This document shows positions 1 to 11,885 of a stretch of DNA of 64,000 nt, piece after piece; positions within the stretch are counted from its first letter, which is position 1, and the number at the start of each line of letters is the position of its first letter. Where the stretch lies: positions 16,969,501-17,033,500 of the forward strand of contig CM032230.1 in NCBI GenBank assembly GCA_019009955.1. Direction: 5' to 3'. Source of the DNA: Riptortus pedestris. Lineage: Eukaryota; Arthropoda; Insecta; Hemiptera; Alydidae. The position numbers were made by a program, and so were the translations under genes. Below the pieces are notes generated by a model, which was not told where the DNA came from, did no database searches, and saw only the letters and a list, made by a program, of their open reading frames with translations.

Positions 1-101
1 GGGACCTCGTTCTGTTTATTGTTCGCCTACAAAAGTAATCAGCATGTAATTAATATTTTAAAGTACTTTTTATTAAATTTCCATAATATTTAAATTATTA
101 C

Positions 102-506
102 CTCAGCTTCACAATTACTAGAGTTTCCTCTGAATGCACATGAGTAAAATAGTTCAGGAAAATCTGGAATGCCTTTGAATTGTAAAGGTTTTATGTTCCT
201 GCAGAATTCGAAATCAATTTTCTCCTTAATAAGTAATCGAGCATTCCGGAAGTCTGGGAACTCTGCAATATTCACACTCTTTTAGCACAGTCAAAATAAA
301 AAACAAATAATAATAACTACTTCTAAAGGTTATTTTAGGATATCGTAATTCGAGAATAAATGTACCTCTTCCGGTTGTAGTTTGTGTTGGCCTGGCACCC
401 CGTATCCTGGATAATAATTGGGGAACCACTGTTGCCACTACAGCAATGAATGGAACGAATCTCACTGAGTTATTGCCATAGTTAAGCAATCCCCTCCCAT
501 CTCCAT
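102..506 (-). CDS. Two putative coding exons of an unidentified gene leaving the left edge
   Basis: On the minus strand a segment at 506-366 is preceded by an AG acceptor and followed by the donor GAG|GTACAT, and a second at 262-102 is preceded by attgcag and followed by GAG|GTAATA. The first ends in phase 1 and the second resumes in phase 1, so they join in frame. The first encodes a hydrophobic stretch (about FVPFIAVVATVVPQ) followed by an Arg/Thr-rich tail. The second encodes 54 residues containing FPDFRNARLL and ELFYSCAFRGNSSNC. The Cys-containing end faintly recalls an extracellular loop of degenerin/ENaC-type channels, but this is only an impression and no family is claimed. The acceptor at 262 has a weak pyrimidine tract. 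Further exons would lie left of the window and above 506. This could also be chance open frame in AT-rich DNA. Confidence 0.3.
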
Positions 507-585
507 CTACAATTATTAGAAATGTATGTATTAGAAATGTGTTGTCATCATGTTTTTTCTTATGTTTTATAAATTCAAAATAAAA

Positions 586-1000
586 GTCCATCACAGCGGA
601 CTGGGCTGCAAAAACTAAGCAGATTTTCCATATACTGGAATGGGATGCAGATGATCTCACATTACTATCTATCTTATATTTCCCCCATAGTAAGAAAATT
701 ATGTAAAGAGATATTGAGACATAAGCTGAGCACAAGATTCTTTGTGACTCAGTTACTCAAAGTGAAAGTCAGATGAGTAGAAATGTGGGATTACTGATGG
801 TGAAAAAAAAAAAAAAATAGTAGTAATTCGTTAAATAATGACATTCGCAAAAGAAAACACCTATAAAACAAAGTTATAGAAAATTAAATTTGCAGTAAGG
901 TTGGTCTTATATTTATTGATTCAACTAATAATAATGGAGATATTTAAAATTTTCAATTTATCCCTCTATTGCAGGTCCGATTTCAGTCTTAAATTATTTT
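586..1000 (-). repeat. Decayed family B (Helentron-like) copy
   Basis: The 3' terminal block (gtccatcacagcggactggg, then ctaagcagatttt) lies at 586-645 in antisense orientation. It is followed by the internal landmarks gatgagtagaaatg, ttaaatttgcagtaaggttg and gtccgatttcag up to about 1000. Many substitutions relative to the copies at 43-57 kb indicate an old insertion. Confidence 0.6.
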
Positions 1001-1095
1001 TAACTTCAGCTGTGTAAAAGGGGGGGGGGTTCACTAAAAGCTGAAAACCAATACAAATACACTTATAACAATAACTTGCTTAATAATAGAAATAT

Positions 1096-1220
1096 GGGGG
1101 AGGGGAATCAATAGCTCAGGAGCTAGATTGGTTTACGTAGTAACAGAAATTTGATTCCTGCTCCACTAAACTTCACCTCCTCCTCCTGGGCAAATTTCAT
1201 CATAAGGAAATTAGAGCAGT
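1096..1220 (+). repeat. Possible tRNA-derived SINE fragment, second type
   Basis: The segment contains atagctcaggagc, resembling an RNA polymerase III A box, and about 40 bases later tttgattcctgctcc, resembling a B box, then tcctgggcaaatttcat. No tail or flanking duplication is visible. It differs in sequence from the better SINE copies at 19903, 29696 and 38335. Confidence 0.3.
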
Positions 1221-1322
1221 GATGAAAAACATGTGGCCCTTTAAATGTTTATGCGGCCACCAAGCTTTTCTAAAATTGAATTTATTTTATCGACTTTCTC
1301 CACTGAATATATTGTTATAAAA

Positions 1323-1326
<4 letters not shown>

Positions 1327-1381
<55 letters not shown>
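1327..1381. repeat. (TA)n microsatellite
   Basis: About 27 uninterrupted TA units preceded by a short A run; no element end recognised at either side. Confidence 0.95.
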
Positions 1382-1384
<3 letters not shown>

Positions 1385-1571
1385 AATATTTATTTCTATG
1401 GGGCCCGCTAAAAAATTTTAAAATTTAAATTGGCCCATTGGTTAAAAAGGTTGCTCACCCCTGAGTTAGAGCATATTTCCTTTACGGGAAATCAAGCTAT
1501 TTAGGATGTGCTGATGAGGTGATTTTGTAAAAATGTCCTCAAAGGTATGTCCATTGATCCTACCTAGATGA

Positions 1572-1573
1572 TC

Positions 1574-1630
<57 letters not shown>

Positions 1631-1975
1631 ATATGAATATCTTTATATATATAATTTTACTGTACATGTGTGTCACTGAACTCCTCCTAGACGGCTGGAC
1701 CGATTTGAATGAATTTTTTTGTACGTGTTTGGGTGACGCCCCGGATGGTTTAGCGCCCGATCAGCCTGCCAGATGGAGCAGGAGTGGGGGTCGTGAGGTA
1801 GACCTGAAATTAAAAATAGCCATATTTCGTTTCCTATTGGTTTCTCGGCAAATATGCACAGGTTAAAAGTTGTTTTTGTTTTATTAAAAGTAGCTTTTGT
1901 TTAAAACATAATATTATTAAATTTAATATCCTAATCGCTTGAAATATCATGTAGAACGTCTGCCGGGTCCGCTAG
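1572..1975 (+). mobile_element. Short Helitron-like element, second family, 404 bp
   Basis: The left end reads a|TCATTATATATA and the right end gtagaacgtctgccgggtcc then gctag|t. That is a 5' TC, an imperfect hairpin, and a CTAG 3' end followed by T, the end structure of Helitrons that insert between A and T. The interior holds gacggctggaccgatttgaa and a (TA)n tract. It shares the segment aaaaatagccatatttcgtt with the larger Helitrons of family A, so the families are related. The short ORF at 1621-1866 is incidental. It appears to sit at the 5' end of a decayed family B copy (about 1470-1571). Confidence 0.55.
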
Positions 1976-2035
1976 TATATATATGCAAACAAGACTTAAA
2001 ACATAAGCTGGATATGTAAAGCTTACTGATATGGG

Positions 2036-2572
2036 ACCTTAAAGCTGGATGCAGTTGTGTCATGAGTAGGAATGGATATCTACTCAAGGAAACAAATATC
2101 TTCATTGATATTCAAGTTAGAAAAAAATATATAAAATAACTTATGTATTGCATTACTTAGTTAACATGATTGGTTAAATATTTTTTTCATTCAACTCTTA
2201 ATAATAGAGATAAACAAAATTTTACATTTTATCCCTCGTAATTCTACAACCATTAGAAAATTTTTATCTTTACATTTACATGAAATATTTAAATGTTGAG
2301 TTTGGTGACAATTTAAAAAAAAAAAATAGAGTGCTAAAAATCACACATATATATAAATTTTATTATATAATTGAAATTATGCAGAAAATGTTAGTATGTG
2401 AAGAGTCATAAGACCTAGGTAACACATATAACACCATGTCGATTTATTGCAGTTCTACTTGTGGGCCAACCTTATTTGCATCTAAGAAATCAAGTGAAAC
2501 CATTGTACAAATATTTTATTTCATTATTTTTATAAGAGAAAAATCCTATCATGCAGGGCTCCATAAACTAAT

Positions 2573-2575
<3 letters not shown>
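2036..2575. other. Gene-free stretch with decayed family B sequence
   Basis: Antisense family B landmarks are visible between about 2060 and 2330 (catgagtaggaatgg, gatgcagttg, gttgagtttggtgac). The remainder to 2575 is AT-rich sequence in which no gene, RNA or element is recognised. Confidence 0.4.

Positions 2576-2638
<63 letters not shown>
2576..2638. repeat. (TA)n microsatellite bordering Helitron 2639-3844
   Basis: About 31 TA units end directly at the CTAG terminus of the Helitron, and (TA)n resumes on its other side at 3845, so the element sits inside one tract. Confidence 0.95.
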
Positions 2639-2639
<1 letters not shown>

Positions 2640-3841
2640 TAGCTAAGGTACCCGGCTTCGCTCGGGAATTCATTTGAGGTTTAATGATCATGGTATTTTT
2701 TTTTTGGCAAGCCTTTACATTCCACAATATTTTAACTTTTCCCGATGTATACCTGTCGCTTCTGTGGATTTGTTAATAATAAAATTATTTGTTATGTAAA
2801 GCTTCACCGTCCACAATATTTTTATATTTCCCATCTCCTGTGCATGTAGTTGTTCTTTATATATATAATTCATAATTATAGAAAGTATTCTGTCCGCCAA
2901 ACTATGTTTGAATTAAACTTCCTTTCCCTTGATACGGTACAAAGACCGACAGTAACTGAAAACCTAACAGAAAATGTAATATCGCAAATTTGTCTTCAGG
3001 CCTCACTCCCACTCCCGTTTGAATCTAAAAATTTTAATATAGCTTATAATCATAGAAGAATTAATGCTAATTCAAATACCGAGTTTTGTAAAATTCGGTT
3101 CAATCGTTAGTGTCCAATAAAATATTTGGCTCCCACTTTAGTTTTTGGTGAATGTATCGTTTATACTTTGTTATAAAACAAAAGTGAATATAACAAAAGT
3201 TACTCTAAATAACAAAATAAACAACTTTTGTTATATGCATATTTTCGGAAAACCAATAGGAAACGAAATATCCCTATTTTTAATTTCAGGCCTCCTTACA
3301 ACCCCCACTCCTGCCCGTCCCTAGAAATGTTAGTATGGCTTGTTATAATGAAGGCGTTAGAGCTAATACACATACCGAGTTTTATTTAGTTTGGTTGATT
3401 CTTTTGTGCCAAATAAAATTGTTGACTCCCGCTATAATTTTTAGCATATAACTCATTTATACTTCGGTATACGACGAAAGTGTATATAACAAAAGTTACT
3501 CTAAATAACAAAATAAATAACTTTTGTTATGTGCATATTTGCCGAAAACCAATAGGAAACGAAATATCGCTATTTTTAATTTCAGGCCTCCCTTATAACC
3601 CCCACTCCTGTTTGTCTTAGAGAATATTAATATAGCCTAAAGTCTAAGTTGGGCTAGTAGTAATATACATACCAAGTTTCATAAAATTCGGTTCAGCCGT
3701 TTATGCGTGAAAAGGAAACAAACAAACAAACACACACAAAAGAAACAAAATGCAGTTATGGTGTCTATGACATGTGAAACGAAAAGTTATCGTGAAATTT
3801 CGTGAAAAAAATCAATGTACAGACAGAGGTTACAATTTTAT

Positions 3842-3844
<3 letters not shown>
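2639..3844 (-). mobile_element. Family A non-autonomous Helitron, copy 1
   Basis: Read on the minus strand the element starts TCTATAAAATTGTAACC at 3844 and ends with a GC-rich hairpin (cccgagcgaagccggg), gtaccttag and CTAG at 2642-2639, flanked by T. These are Helitron hallmarks: 5'-TC, a hairpin about 10 bases before CTRR, and insertion between A and T. The interior carries two copies of a unit of about 300 bp containing the inverted pair aacaaaagtt / aacttttgtt and the block aataggaaacgaaatatc. No Rep/helicase ORF is present, so it is non-autonomous. Both flanks are (TA)n. Confidence 0.75.

Positions 3845-3922
<78 letters not shown>
3845..3922. repeat. (TA)n microsatellite
   Basis: TA tract with one TACATA interruption; the continuation of the 2576-2638 tract across the Helitron insertion. 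Confidence 0.9.
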
Positions 3923-3929
<7 letters not shown>

Positions 3930-4050
3930 AAATTTGCAACAATGTTGGTTCTATTATAAACATTCTTCAATCTGACTCAAAATAACTGACAAGGGGAATT
4001 ACAAAACTGAAACTTTGTGTGGAAAAAGAGTAGTTCACCCATAACACAAA

Positions 4051-4650
4051 ACTATTAGCAAATTTCCCTTAAGGGAAATCGGCTATTGAGGTTGTACTCA
4101 TGACGTGATGTTCAAAAAATTTCCTCAAATGCCCATCGATCTTTCCCAGGAGATGACAAAATTTATGTCCATTCAAAATTTGTCTGCTAACACTCTAGTG
4201 GTCGCAATTGTTGTTCGATCATTACCAAACTCATTATTTAATCCTTTTATGTAAAAATAAAGATCATGTTCATTAATGGTTGAAATTAGACCAGTGGGAG
4301 TGGGGGAATGTAAAGAGGGGAATTTTGAAAATTCAAAATATCTTTGTTATTATAGTTGAATCGTAGAATTGTATAAAACCAATCTTGTTGAAAATTTAAT
4401 GTCCTATAAATGTTGGTCTATACTTATTTTTTTATTATGAATATTAACCAAGATATTTGGATTTTTTTAGTTTTCAGCTTTCAGTAAACAAACCCCTACT
4501 CATGTCTTATAAACAATAAGCTGATAATCATGAACCATCTCATTCCAAGGTTAAATACCAAATATGGTTTTCATTGAACTTTTACTTTGTGAGATTCATG
4601 CAAATATGTTATTATGACATCATCAATTACGATTTTACATTCTTTACTCA
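4051..4650 (+). mobile_element. Family B (Helentron-like) copy, 3' truncated
   Basis: The copy starts ttagcaaatttcccttaagg and runs in sense orientation through gaggttgtactcatgacg, cccaggagatgac, gtggtcgcaatt, attagaccagtgggag and ttcagtaaac. It breaks down near 4650 without the 3' hairpin. The internal (TA)n tract of other copies is missing. Confidence 0.65.
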
Positions 4651-6943
4651 TACTCGATTTTTAATTGTTTCAGTTAACACTAAAGATCGTATTTTGCTAT
4701 GAGTTCTTTATTATATTAATTATATGAGGTGTTTCTGGCCAATTACCTCCTTTTAAAATTATGTTCATTATTAAATTTGACCTATTTTGATTAAATGTTG
4801 AGCAGTCATAGAGTACATGTAAAAAAGAGTAGTGAGTCGCAGGTCCATTGGCCATTGTCTTGTATTTTAAATCTTGTTAAGTAATATCCTGCCTGTCCAT
4901 TTTCCATTAGAAATGTTGTCCATTTATGTTGGTGATTCCTTAATTGTATTGTAGTTGTTGTGAGTTATATTTAGTATGTATTGTTGTAAGCTGTAAGATT
5001 TGTTACATTTCGTCCATTCCCTGTCCCATTTATGTACTGCATCGGTACGTAAGTCTTTTAAAGTGAGAGAATTCCAGGATTAGTCTTGTATTTTGAGCTG
5101 CTCCCCTAATTAACATGTCGGATTGTTCGTTTCCAATATTTCCTCAAGGGGCTAGCATGATGAGACATATCCTCTGTTTCAGAGCAGCGCTTCTTGTTTT
5201 AGGTTCAGCTTGGGGCCGAGCGAGTAATGATAATCAAATGCATTTGAAATTCTTTTTTTTCAATTTTTTTTCCAAGACAAATAATTTCTTGGGATTGATT
5301 TTACACTTATTCCATTAAATTATCCATCATTGCAGAGGTTCTCAAAGAGGTTTATGCACTTCCCCTGTTTAGATGGGCCAGTGAGTAAATCAGGCATGTA
5401 ACAGTTTTTCTTTCATAACAATAATAGTTTGCACGATATAAAAAACCAAATATGCTGTTAAAAAGAATTGAATTAAGATTTGAATTGCAATAAAAAATAG
5501 ACTATTATAGCTAATTTGTATGATTAGGTGAAGTTGAACTTGGTATATGCCCCATTTTGCCTTGATTAAATAATATTTAATGTTTGCAGAGATTATTCCT
5601 AAGATAATAATATATTAAATTTGAAAAAAGAGATAGAGAGAGAGACAGAGAAATATTGTTTTCATGAAGTCTATTTCCTAACGGAAAAAAAATTGTGTTT
5701 AAACTTACATTGTTCTATATGGGTTGGGAAGATGGGCTCGTGGATTGGGTGCATAGATTGGAGAGAGGTTGCCGTCTAACTGTAGTGCAGAGGTGATTAG
5801 GTCCCGACTCCTTTATATAGAGTTATTGAGGGAGACCGTTAGCCCTCTCCATCAATCATCTATCCACCTCTTCACCTGTCAACTTATTCTCTTATTGCTT
5901 CTTTCACCTGCTTCCCTTCTCTTTCTATCAGCTTCTTTTTAATCTGCCTATAAATTGTTATTAATCAAACCATCTTAAAGAATAAGCATAATTGATTTTA
6001 GATTATTTTAAAAAAAATAGGGTATTGGATAAATAGATGCCCATTAAGCTTAAAAGACATCTATTTATTCAATACAAGTTGAAAAGAATTCAATTTGCCA
6101 GGATAATTTTTAGTTTGAATTTAGCTTTAGAAGATACCTGTTGAGTTATTAAAAGAAGTTATGTGAACTAGTCAAAACAATCAGTACAAAATATTTTGTC
6201 AGAAATCTTGATTATTAAGGGAATCAAGCTCTGCATTAAGTATCAATCATAAATGTTACTGTAAATCACTTTCTTATTTACACCACTTAGCATAAATAAG
6301 TGTAACTACAATTAAATGGAAAATTTTCGGTCCAACGTCTCATGAAGGTCAAAGGTTTGCCACACAGTTCTGTAGGGAAGTCAACTGCCTAGATTGGCCC
6401 ATTTTCTTAACTAAATTACTGTATCAAAATTAATGGATTTTGGAATTACTTTACTCCTAAAATTATTCCATTAAATGAGAGATTGAAAATTTATGTGGCA
6501 TAAACGATTAATGGATTTTGGGATTTAGACCATTTTTCAGCACTGAGTTATTTGTGGCTATCAGTCATAAAATAGCTAACATCTATGAAATCAATATCCT
6601 ACTAAATTAAATTCTCAAAGTTTCAAAATTATTTGATTTTCAATCCCTCAAATATATATTTGCTACTTGACTAAATTTTCACTGGAACCATGCCAGGAAT
6701 CTCCAGACTCATACTAGCTAATGACAATCACGAGTCAGCTGTGCTGATTCCAGGCTATAATAGAGCCCTCAACAGGAGTTATTTTGACACTTCCTCATAA
6801 CTACTGTCTCATTTAGAAAGCAATTAGAAACCACTGTGAGTCCTTTTGAAACTCTCCTTCCCCTATTCTTCCCAAAGAAATGAGGACTTCCTCTTGATTG
6901 GAACACCTACCACCCATAGATTCGTCTAATATCCAATGCTGTC
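4650..6943. other. Gene-free stretch
   Basis: No supportable gene was found. A short open frame at 5115-5318 has no splice or homology support. The segment 5738-5850 (gatgggctcgtgg ... gtcccgactcc) is moderately GC-rich with weak polymerase III-like boxes and may be a SINE fragment. The rest is AT-rich single-copy-looking sequence. Confidence 0.35.
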
Positions 6944-7496
6944 TTAGCATATTTCCCCTCAAGAGAAATCAGCTATTGAGGTTGTACTCTTGACAAGATC
7001 CGGCCTCCTCAAATATGTGTGTGTGTGTGTGTGTGTGAGCGTGCGTGCGTGTTTTGTAAAACTAAAGGTCAAATTTGTTAATGGCTGAAATCAGACCAGT
7101 GGGAGGGCGGGGGGGGGGGTTTAGAGGGTGGGAATTAAAAAAAAATTGAAATATCTCTGTAATTATACATTGAATTGAAAAAATTTTTTAGAGTTATTAA
7201 AAATTTAATGTCCTATAAATAATTTATATACATTTTTTCTCTATCCTAATTAACCGAGATATTTGCATTTTTTATTTGTCAGGTGTCAGTAATTGCCCCC
7301 ATCCATCTCACGAGATTTTTACTTATCAGCAATTATATCACTTACCATCTCATGTCCAACTAAAATTTTAAATTGCTGTTATATATGCTTCTTATTAGTG
7401 AAGGTATCAGAAATTGATTTTGAGGTGACATCAGCCTATTATTCCACCACATGGAAAATCTGCTTAGCATACGCAGCACCTGAGCGACAGGCTTTT
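6944..7496 (+). mobile_element. Family B copy, near full length
   Basis: Both ends are present. The 5' end is ttagcatatttcccc at 6944, with agctattgaggttg just inside. The 3' end is ggaaaatctgcttagcatac followed by the hairpin region acgcagcacctgagcg and aggctttta at 7496. The microsatellite here is (TG)n at 7016-7038 in place of (TA)n. It is moderately decayed. Its 3' end lies about 200 bases before the exon at 7700. Confidence 0.7.
7016..7038. repeat. (GT)n microsatellite inside a family B copy
   Basis: About 11 GT units followed by gagcgtgcgtgcgtg. Confidence 0.9.
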
Positions 7497-7699
7497 ATCT
7501 TTGCTGTATGTTTATTTGCCCCTAGTTACTTATAATTTCTCTAACAAAGCATTCCATAAATGGAACCTTAAACTAATATAACATGCATATATATCATTGT
7601 TTAAACAATAACACTGTCTACTTGTAAATTGAATTGTTTTTTAAGTTTTAATTAAATATTTGATTTTTACAAATTGATTTATCTTATATTTCTTTTCAG

Positions 7700-9397
7700 G
7701 GAAACTACTCGAGGAGAAAAATGTAAATAAGGAAGCCTGCCAGCGGATAATAGACAGTTATGTTTATGACCATGGCCCTACTTTTCCTTTCTCAGAGCTA
7801 GGCAAAGGGATGGATCAAGATATAAAAGAACAAATAACCCTTTATTTAGTAAGAAATCTTTTCTAATTTAAGACTACTTACAAATAATATAATTATTATA
7901 ATGGGTTTCTTCCTTCACTTAATAGTTTGTCTACAATTTCTCAAAGATATTTAATTAATTTAATATTTAAGTGAAATGGTTTTTCACCTTTCTAACCTGG
8001 CCTACTTTTCAAGATATCTCCAACCAATACTCCTCTTCCATTTGTTTCTTTTTCCTCTTATATAGATGCACATAATTATCTCTTCTGGTTCTGATATTTC
8101 TTATAAGAAGAAGCTCTATCAAGGTCGTTTATAAGCAAGACTTCCATTGCATATATAGTTCAGTGAAGAGTTTAAATTTTTTAAAAAATTATAATTAGAT
8201 CATCTTCAAATTCGAAGATTTCTGAATTACGAGGCAATTCTTTTATTAATATGTTGTTGATAATTAAATTAATCAATAAAGGAGAAATACTTGAACCTTA
8301 CATATGTGTCTTTAGCAGATTTCCTTTAAGGGATTTTTTTTGTCTGTTAACACTATAGCAGTTGCAATTTTTGTTTGATCATTATCAAACTCGATATTTA
8401 AACATTTTATGTAAAATGATCAAGTTCTTTAATGGTAGAGGTCAGACCAGTAGGAGGGGGGAGGTAGAATTTCAAAATATCTCTGTTATTATACATCATA
8501 TTGAAAAATTGTAGTTTCAAAAGATTTATTAATAATGGCATTGAACATAAGATTAGAACACTTTTTTGTCAAAAATATATATGCATCTCTGAATCCTTTA
8601 GTTTCTTATAGTTTTCTCCAAGCTGAGTTGAAAACATAAGCTTGGTTGTCTCCTGGGCCTTTACTGCCTTCTTAATAAAATTCATCACAGAACCTCAACT
8701 GGATATAAACCATGCATTCCAATGTTGTTGGTGGTGTTGATTGAATAAACAAATAGGATTAGTTGACTAACAAGTGGTGAGAGAGTGATCCAGGATCTAC
8801 TCTGAGGGTGGATAAACAATGGAGACATGGTTTTATGAATGGCTCTGAGGAAAGATATCATGATGGTGAATAAGAATACTCTTGGAGACAACCTCTTGTA
8901 AGGAATAAAAATAGAGGCCTGGGAGGAGGGGACAGTCACACCATACAAACAACAGCCAACCGACCTAAACCATTCGTCATAGTGTAGCTATTTTAAATAT
9001 ATCTCAAGAGACCCCAATAAATATTTAAATCAGGAGTAAGATGAAAAGAAATGCATAAAAGTTTCATTTCCTTTTATTCATATAACTGTCCATGGTTCAC
9101 AATTAACAGAGATTCTTCAAGAATTTGCGAAACTTTAATATTGTAATAAATGTAAAAGCCTAGATTTCACAGCACAGTTAGCTCTGCGGAAGTCTTAAAC
9201 CGTATTCCATAATTTTCTAGAGTATTAAGGCACAATAATAAATTTATTTTTTATAACTTTTGTCATGTTTAATGTCTCAACAGCAATCAATTTTATTTCT
9301 GTTCCAGGCTGGAGAATACATGGTGGATTACTCTTCAACACACTGCGTTCCACTCCCTTCTTCTGTGTTCCTCTCTCTAGTCGAAGGCATTATATAA
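7700..9397 (+). CDS. Two putative 3'-terminal exons of an unidentified gene
   Basis: The first segment, 7700-7848, follows a good pyrimidine-rich acceptor (tttcttttcag) and ends at TTTA|GTAAGA. It encodes 49 residues including KLLEEKNVNKEACQRI and HGPTFPFSELGKG, completing a split codon with its first two bases. The second, 9308-9397, follows ttctgttccag and encodes AGEYMVDYSSTHCVPLPS, then a hydrophobic SVFLSLVEGII tail and a TAA stop. The first ends on a codon boundary and the second starts on one, so they join in frame across a 1459-base intron. An AATAAA lies near 9719. Residue composition (charged helix-like, then Cys/Pro) looks like real protein rather than AT-rich noise, but I do not recognise the family. 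Upstream exons should lie to the left and were not found. Confidence 0.4.
8311..8600 (+). repeat. Family B fragment in the putative intron
   Basis: Starts ttagcagatttcctttaag, then jumps to tgtctgttaacactatagc and continues through gaggtcagaccagtaggagg. The 5' end has an internal deletion and no 3' hairpin is visible. Confidence 0.6.
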
Positions 9398-10750
9398 TTG
9401 TGGTTTTCTTTAGTATTATATCATTGTTATTTAATTAATTTAATTGAAATGTTCAACATGTTAACCTTAAGATGTTATTGTACTCTGACAATCACAAAAG
9501 AGTTATATCATTTTTAGTTTTAACAGCAGAGATGGTTGAGCAGATTAATAGTCTTGGTATAATTCTCTTTAATGTTTAATATTGATTCATTTCTATTGCA
9601 AGAGCAATATTCTCATTATTTATGTTAACTCTATAGAAATTATAATGCTTAACAAAAACAATTTGCCATGGATGTTAAGAGATTAGTAGTTAAGAGATAA
9701 CTGTAGCCGTTTTCTGCAATAAACCAGCAGCAGAAGTTAATGTACATTGATAAAAAAAAATTCCGAATGCAGTTATTTCTATATCATATTGGTGTTCCTA
9801 AGCGTCTTATATAGCCTGGCTTATTTAGATTTCATGATGCCTCATAGAGGCAAACAGAATAAAATGAGTCCTTTAAGCTAGGCGAGGACATGTTCGACAA
9901 CTATATTTATATAAATAATAAATCTATTTTTTTTTCTTATGTGATATAATGGAGTCTATTAGAAATTTATATTCATATTAAACGTGACTGATTCAATATA
10001 AATTTTAACTTAAATAGTCGCATGATGGTGAAAGTATTTTTTTATTATTAAGCCCTCATAATTATGAGGCACTTAACAAATCCTTAATGCATTTAGTTAA
10101 CAATAAATACTAGTAAATGCCAAAAAGTTGCAGTCCTAGATATTCTACCGTAATTGTTCTTAATGAACTAGTATTCTAATTATTAAGGATCACTGTAGTT
10201 TTCAAATATTTTTGTCTATTTTTTTTTAAAAAGGGTTTTTTTTTATACAACTTTCAGAGTGCTGTGAGAGTTTTGAGTTGCTTAGAGAAATAATGACTGA
10301 ATAAACAACTTTAGCGAGTGATATTAAATCTTATCTCATCCTAATTACAAGGTTTTATATCCTGAGCAAACAATATGTATGTATATCAGACATACTTTGA
10401 TGTGAGAGCAGGATGTAGCACTTACCCGTAATATACATGATTCTTCAGAAGAAAGGGAGGAGGGGGTGCTGTAGTTGGTGGAACCCATAGGTGCCATAGC
10501 CCACCCCCTACAAAAGGTACCAGGTTTGAAGATTCTATATAGTTGTGAAGTTGCTTGCCTTCGAATTACTTCCAGTGCCCTCCCAAGTTAGGGGATTGTC
10601 GTCTGTCGAATGCAATAGGAAATGCTTCAAATTGACCTCCCACCCAAACCGACTCTGCCCTTCACTCAGTAATTTTCACTTTTTCAAAACAACAAAAAAT
10701 GTCTAAGGAGAGAAGAATTATAAATTCAAAAACAAACTCCCGCAGATAAA
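9398..10750. other. Gene-free stretch
   Basis: AT-rich sequence to about 10400, then about 250 bases of higher GC (10440-10680). No coding frame, RNA or repeat end can be supported. Confidence 0.4.
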
Positions 10751-11206
10751 AGTCTGTCACACAGGGCCTGTGTTAACTCTGCAGATTTCCCACGTGCGTC
10801 ATGTATTTGCATTTATCTCAAAACGTAAAAGTTCAATGAGAACAATATTTGGTATTTACGCTTCAAATAAAGTGCTTCATAATATAACAGCTTATTGTTA
10901 ATATGACATGAATAGGAGTGGGGGTTTACTGAACACCGAAAACTAAAAAAATGTAAATATCTTGGTTAATAATCAAGATATTGAAAAAATGTATATAATA
11001 ACACTTATAGAACATTATATTTGCAATGAGATTGATTCTATACAATTTTCCAATCCAACGCATAACAACAGAGATATTTAGAATTATCAAAATTCTCCCC
11101 CTCTAAACCCCCCTCTCACTGGTCCGATTTCAGACGTTAACGAACTTGATCTTCCATTTTTACATACATTGTTTAAATATCGAGTTTGGTAACGATCTGA
11201 CAAAAA

Positions 11207-11790
11207 GTCCGTCACGCAGGGGCTGCGTAAACTAAGCAGATTTCCCACGTGAAGTTATACAATAGAGAAATCTCCAAAGGAGAGCCAAACGGTTACGGCA
11301 AAGGGCCGAACTAGCTTTTCGCGGGAAATTCAAAAATCTGGTATCGGCCCAAATTTCATAAAAATGCAAATATCTCGGTTAATATTCAAGATAGGGAATA
11401 AATGTATATAACAATATTTATAGTAAATTTAATTTGCAATAAGATTGATTCTGTACAATTTTTTGATCCGACGTATAGTAACGGAGATATTTCGAATTTT
11501 CAAAAATCCTCCCCTCTAAACCCCCCTCCCACTGGTCCGATTTCAGCCGTTAACGAACTTGATCTTTCTTTTTACATAAAACGACTAAATATCGAGTTTG
11601 GTAACGATCAAACAAAAATTGCGACCGCTAGAGCGGTAACAGACAAATATATAGATATATATATACAGTTTTGAACGGACCTCATTTTCGTCATCTCCTG
11701 GGTAGGATCGATGGACATTTGAAGAAAAATTTCGAAAATCGCATCATGAGTACAACCTCAATAGCTGATTTCCCTTACGGGAAATATGCT
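11207..11790 (-). mobile_element. Inner family B copy nested in 10751-12018
   Basis: Antisense copy running from gtccgtcacgcaggggctg, directly after AAAAA, to gctgatttcccttacgggaa and atatgcta at 11790. Removing it restores the outer copy, so these are true element boundaries, and the target is a run of A (T on the sense strand). Subterminal repeats (ctaagcagatttccc on the left, gggaaatatgcta on the right) and the hairpin acgcaggggctgcgt are both present. Confidence 0.8.
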
Positions 11791-11819
11791 AAAAGTTGCG
11801 ACCACTAGAGCGTTTACAG

Positions 11820-11824
<5 letters not shown>

Positions 11825-11878
<54 letters not shown>

Positions 11879-11885
11879 TATATAT
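11825..11885. repeat. (TA)n(CA)n compound microsatellite
   Basis: TA tract followed by ACACACACAC inside the outer family B copy. Confidence 0.9.

Noticed and set aside
226..735. 169-codon minus-strand ORF
   Set aside because: It reads through two apparent splice sites and a decayed family B 3' end; only two sub-segments look exon-like and they are listed separately.
8685..8948. 87-codon minus-strand ORF
   Set aside because: No motif, splice support or recognisable composition; lies in repeat-flanked intron-like sequence.
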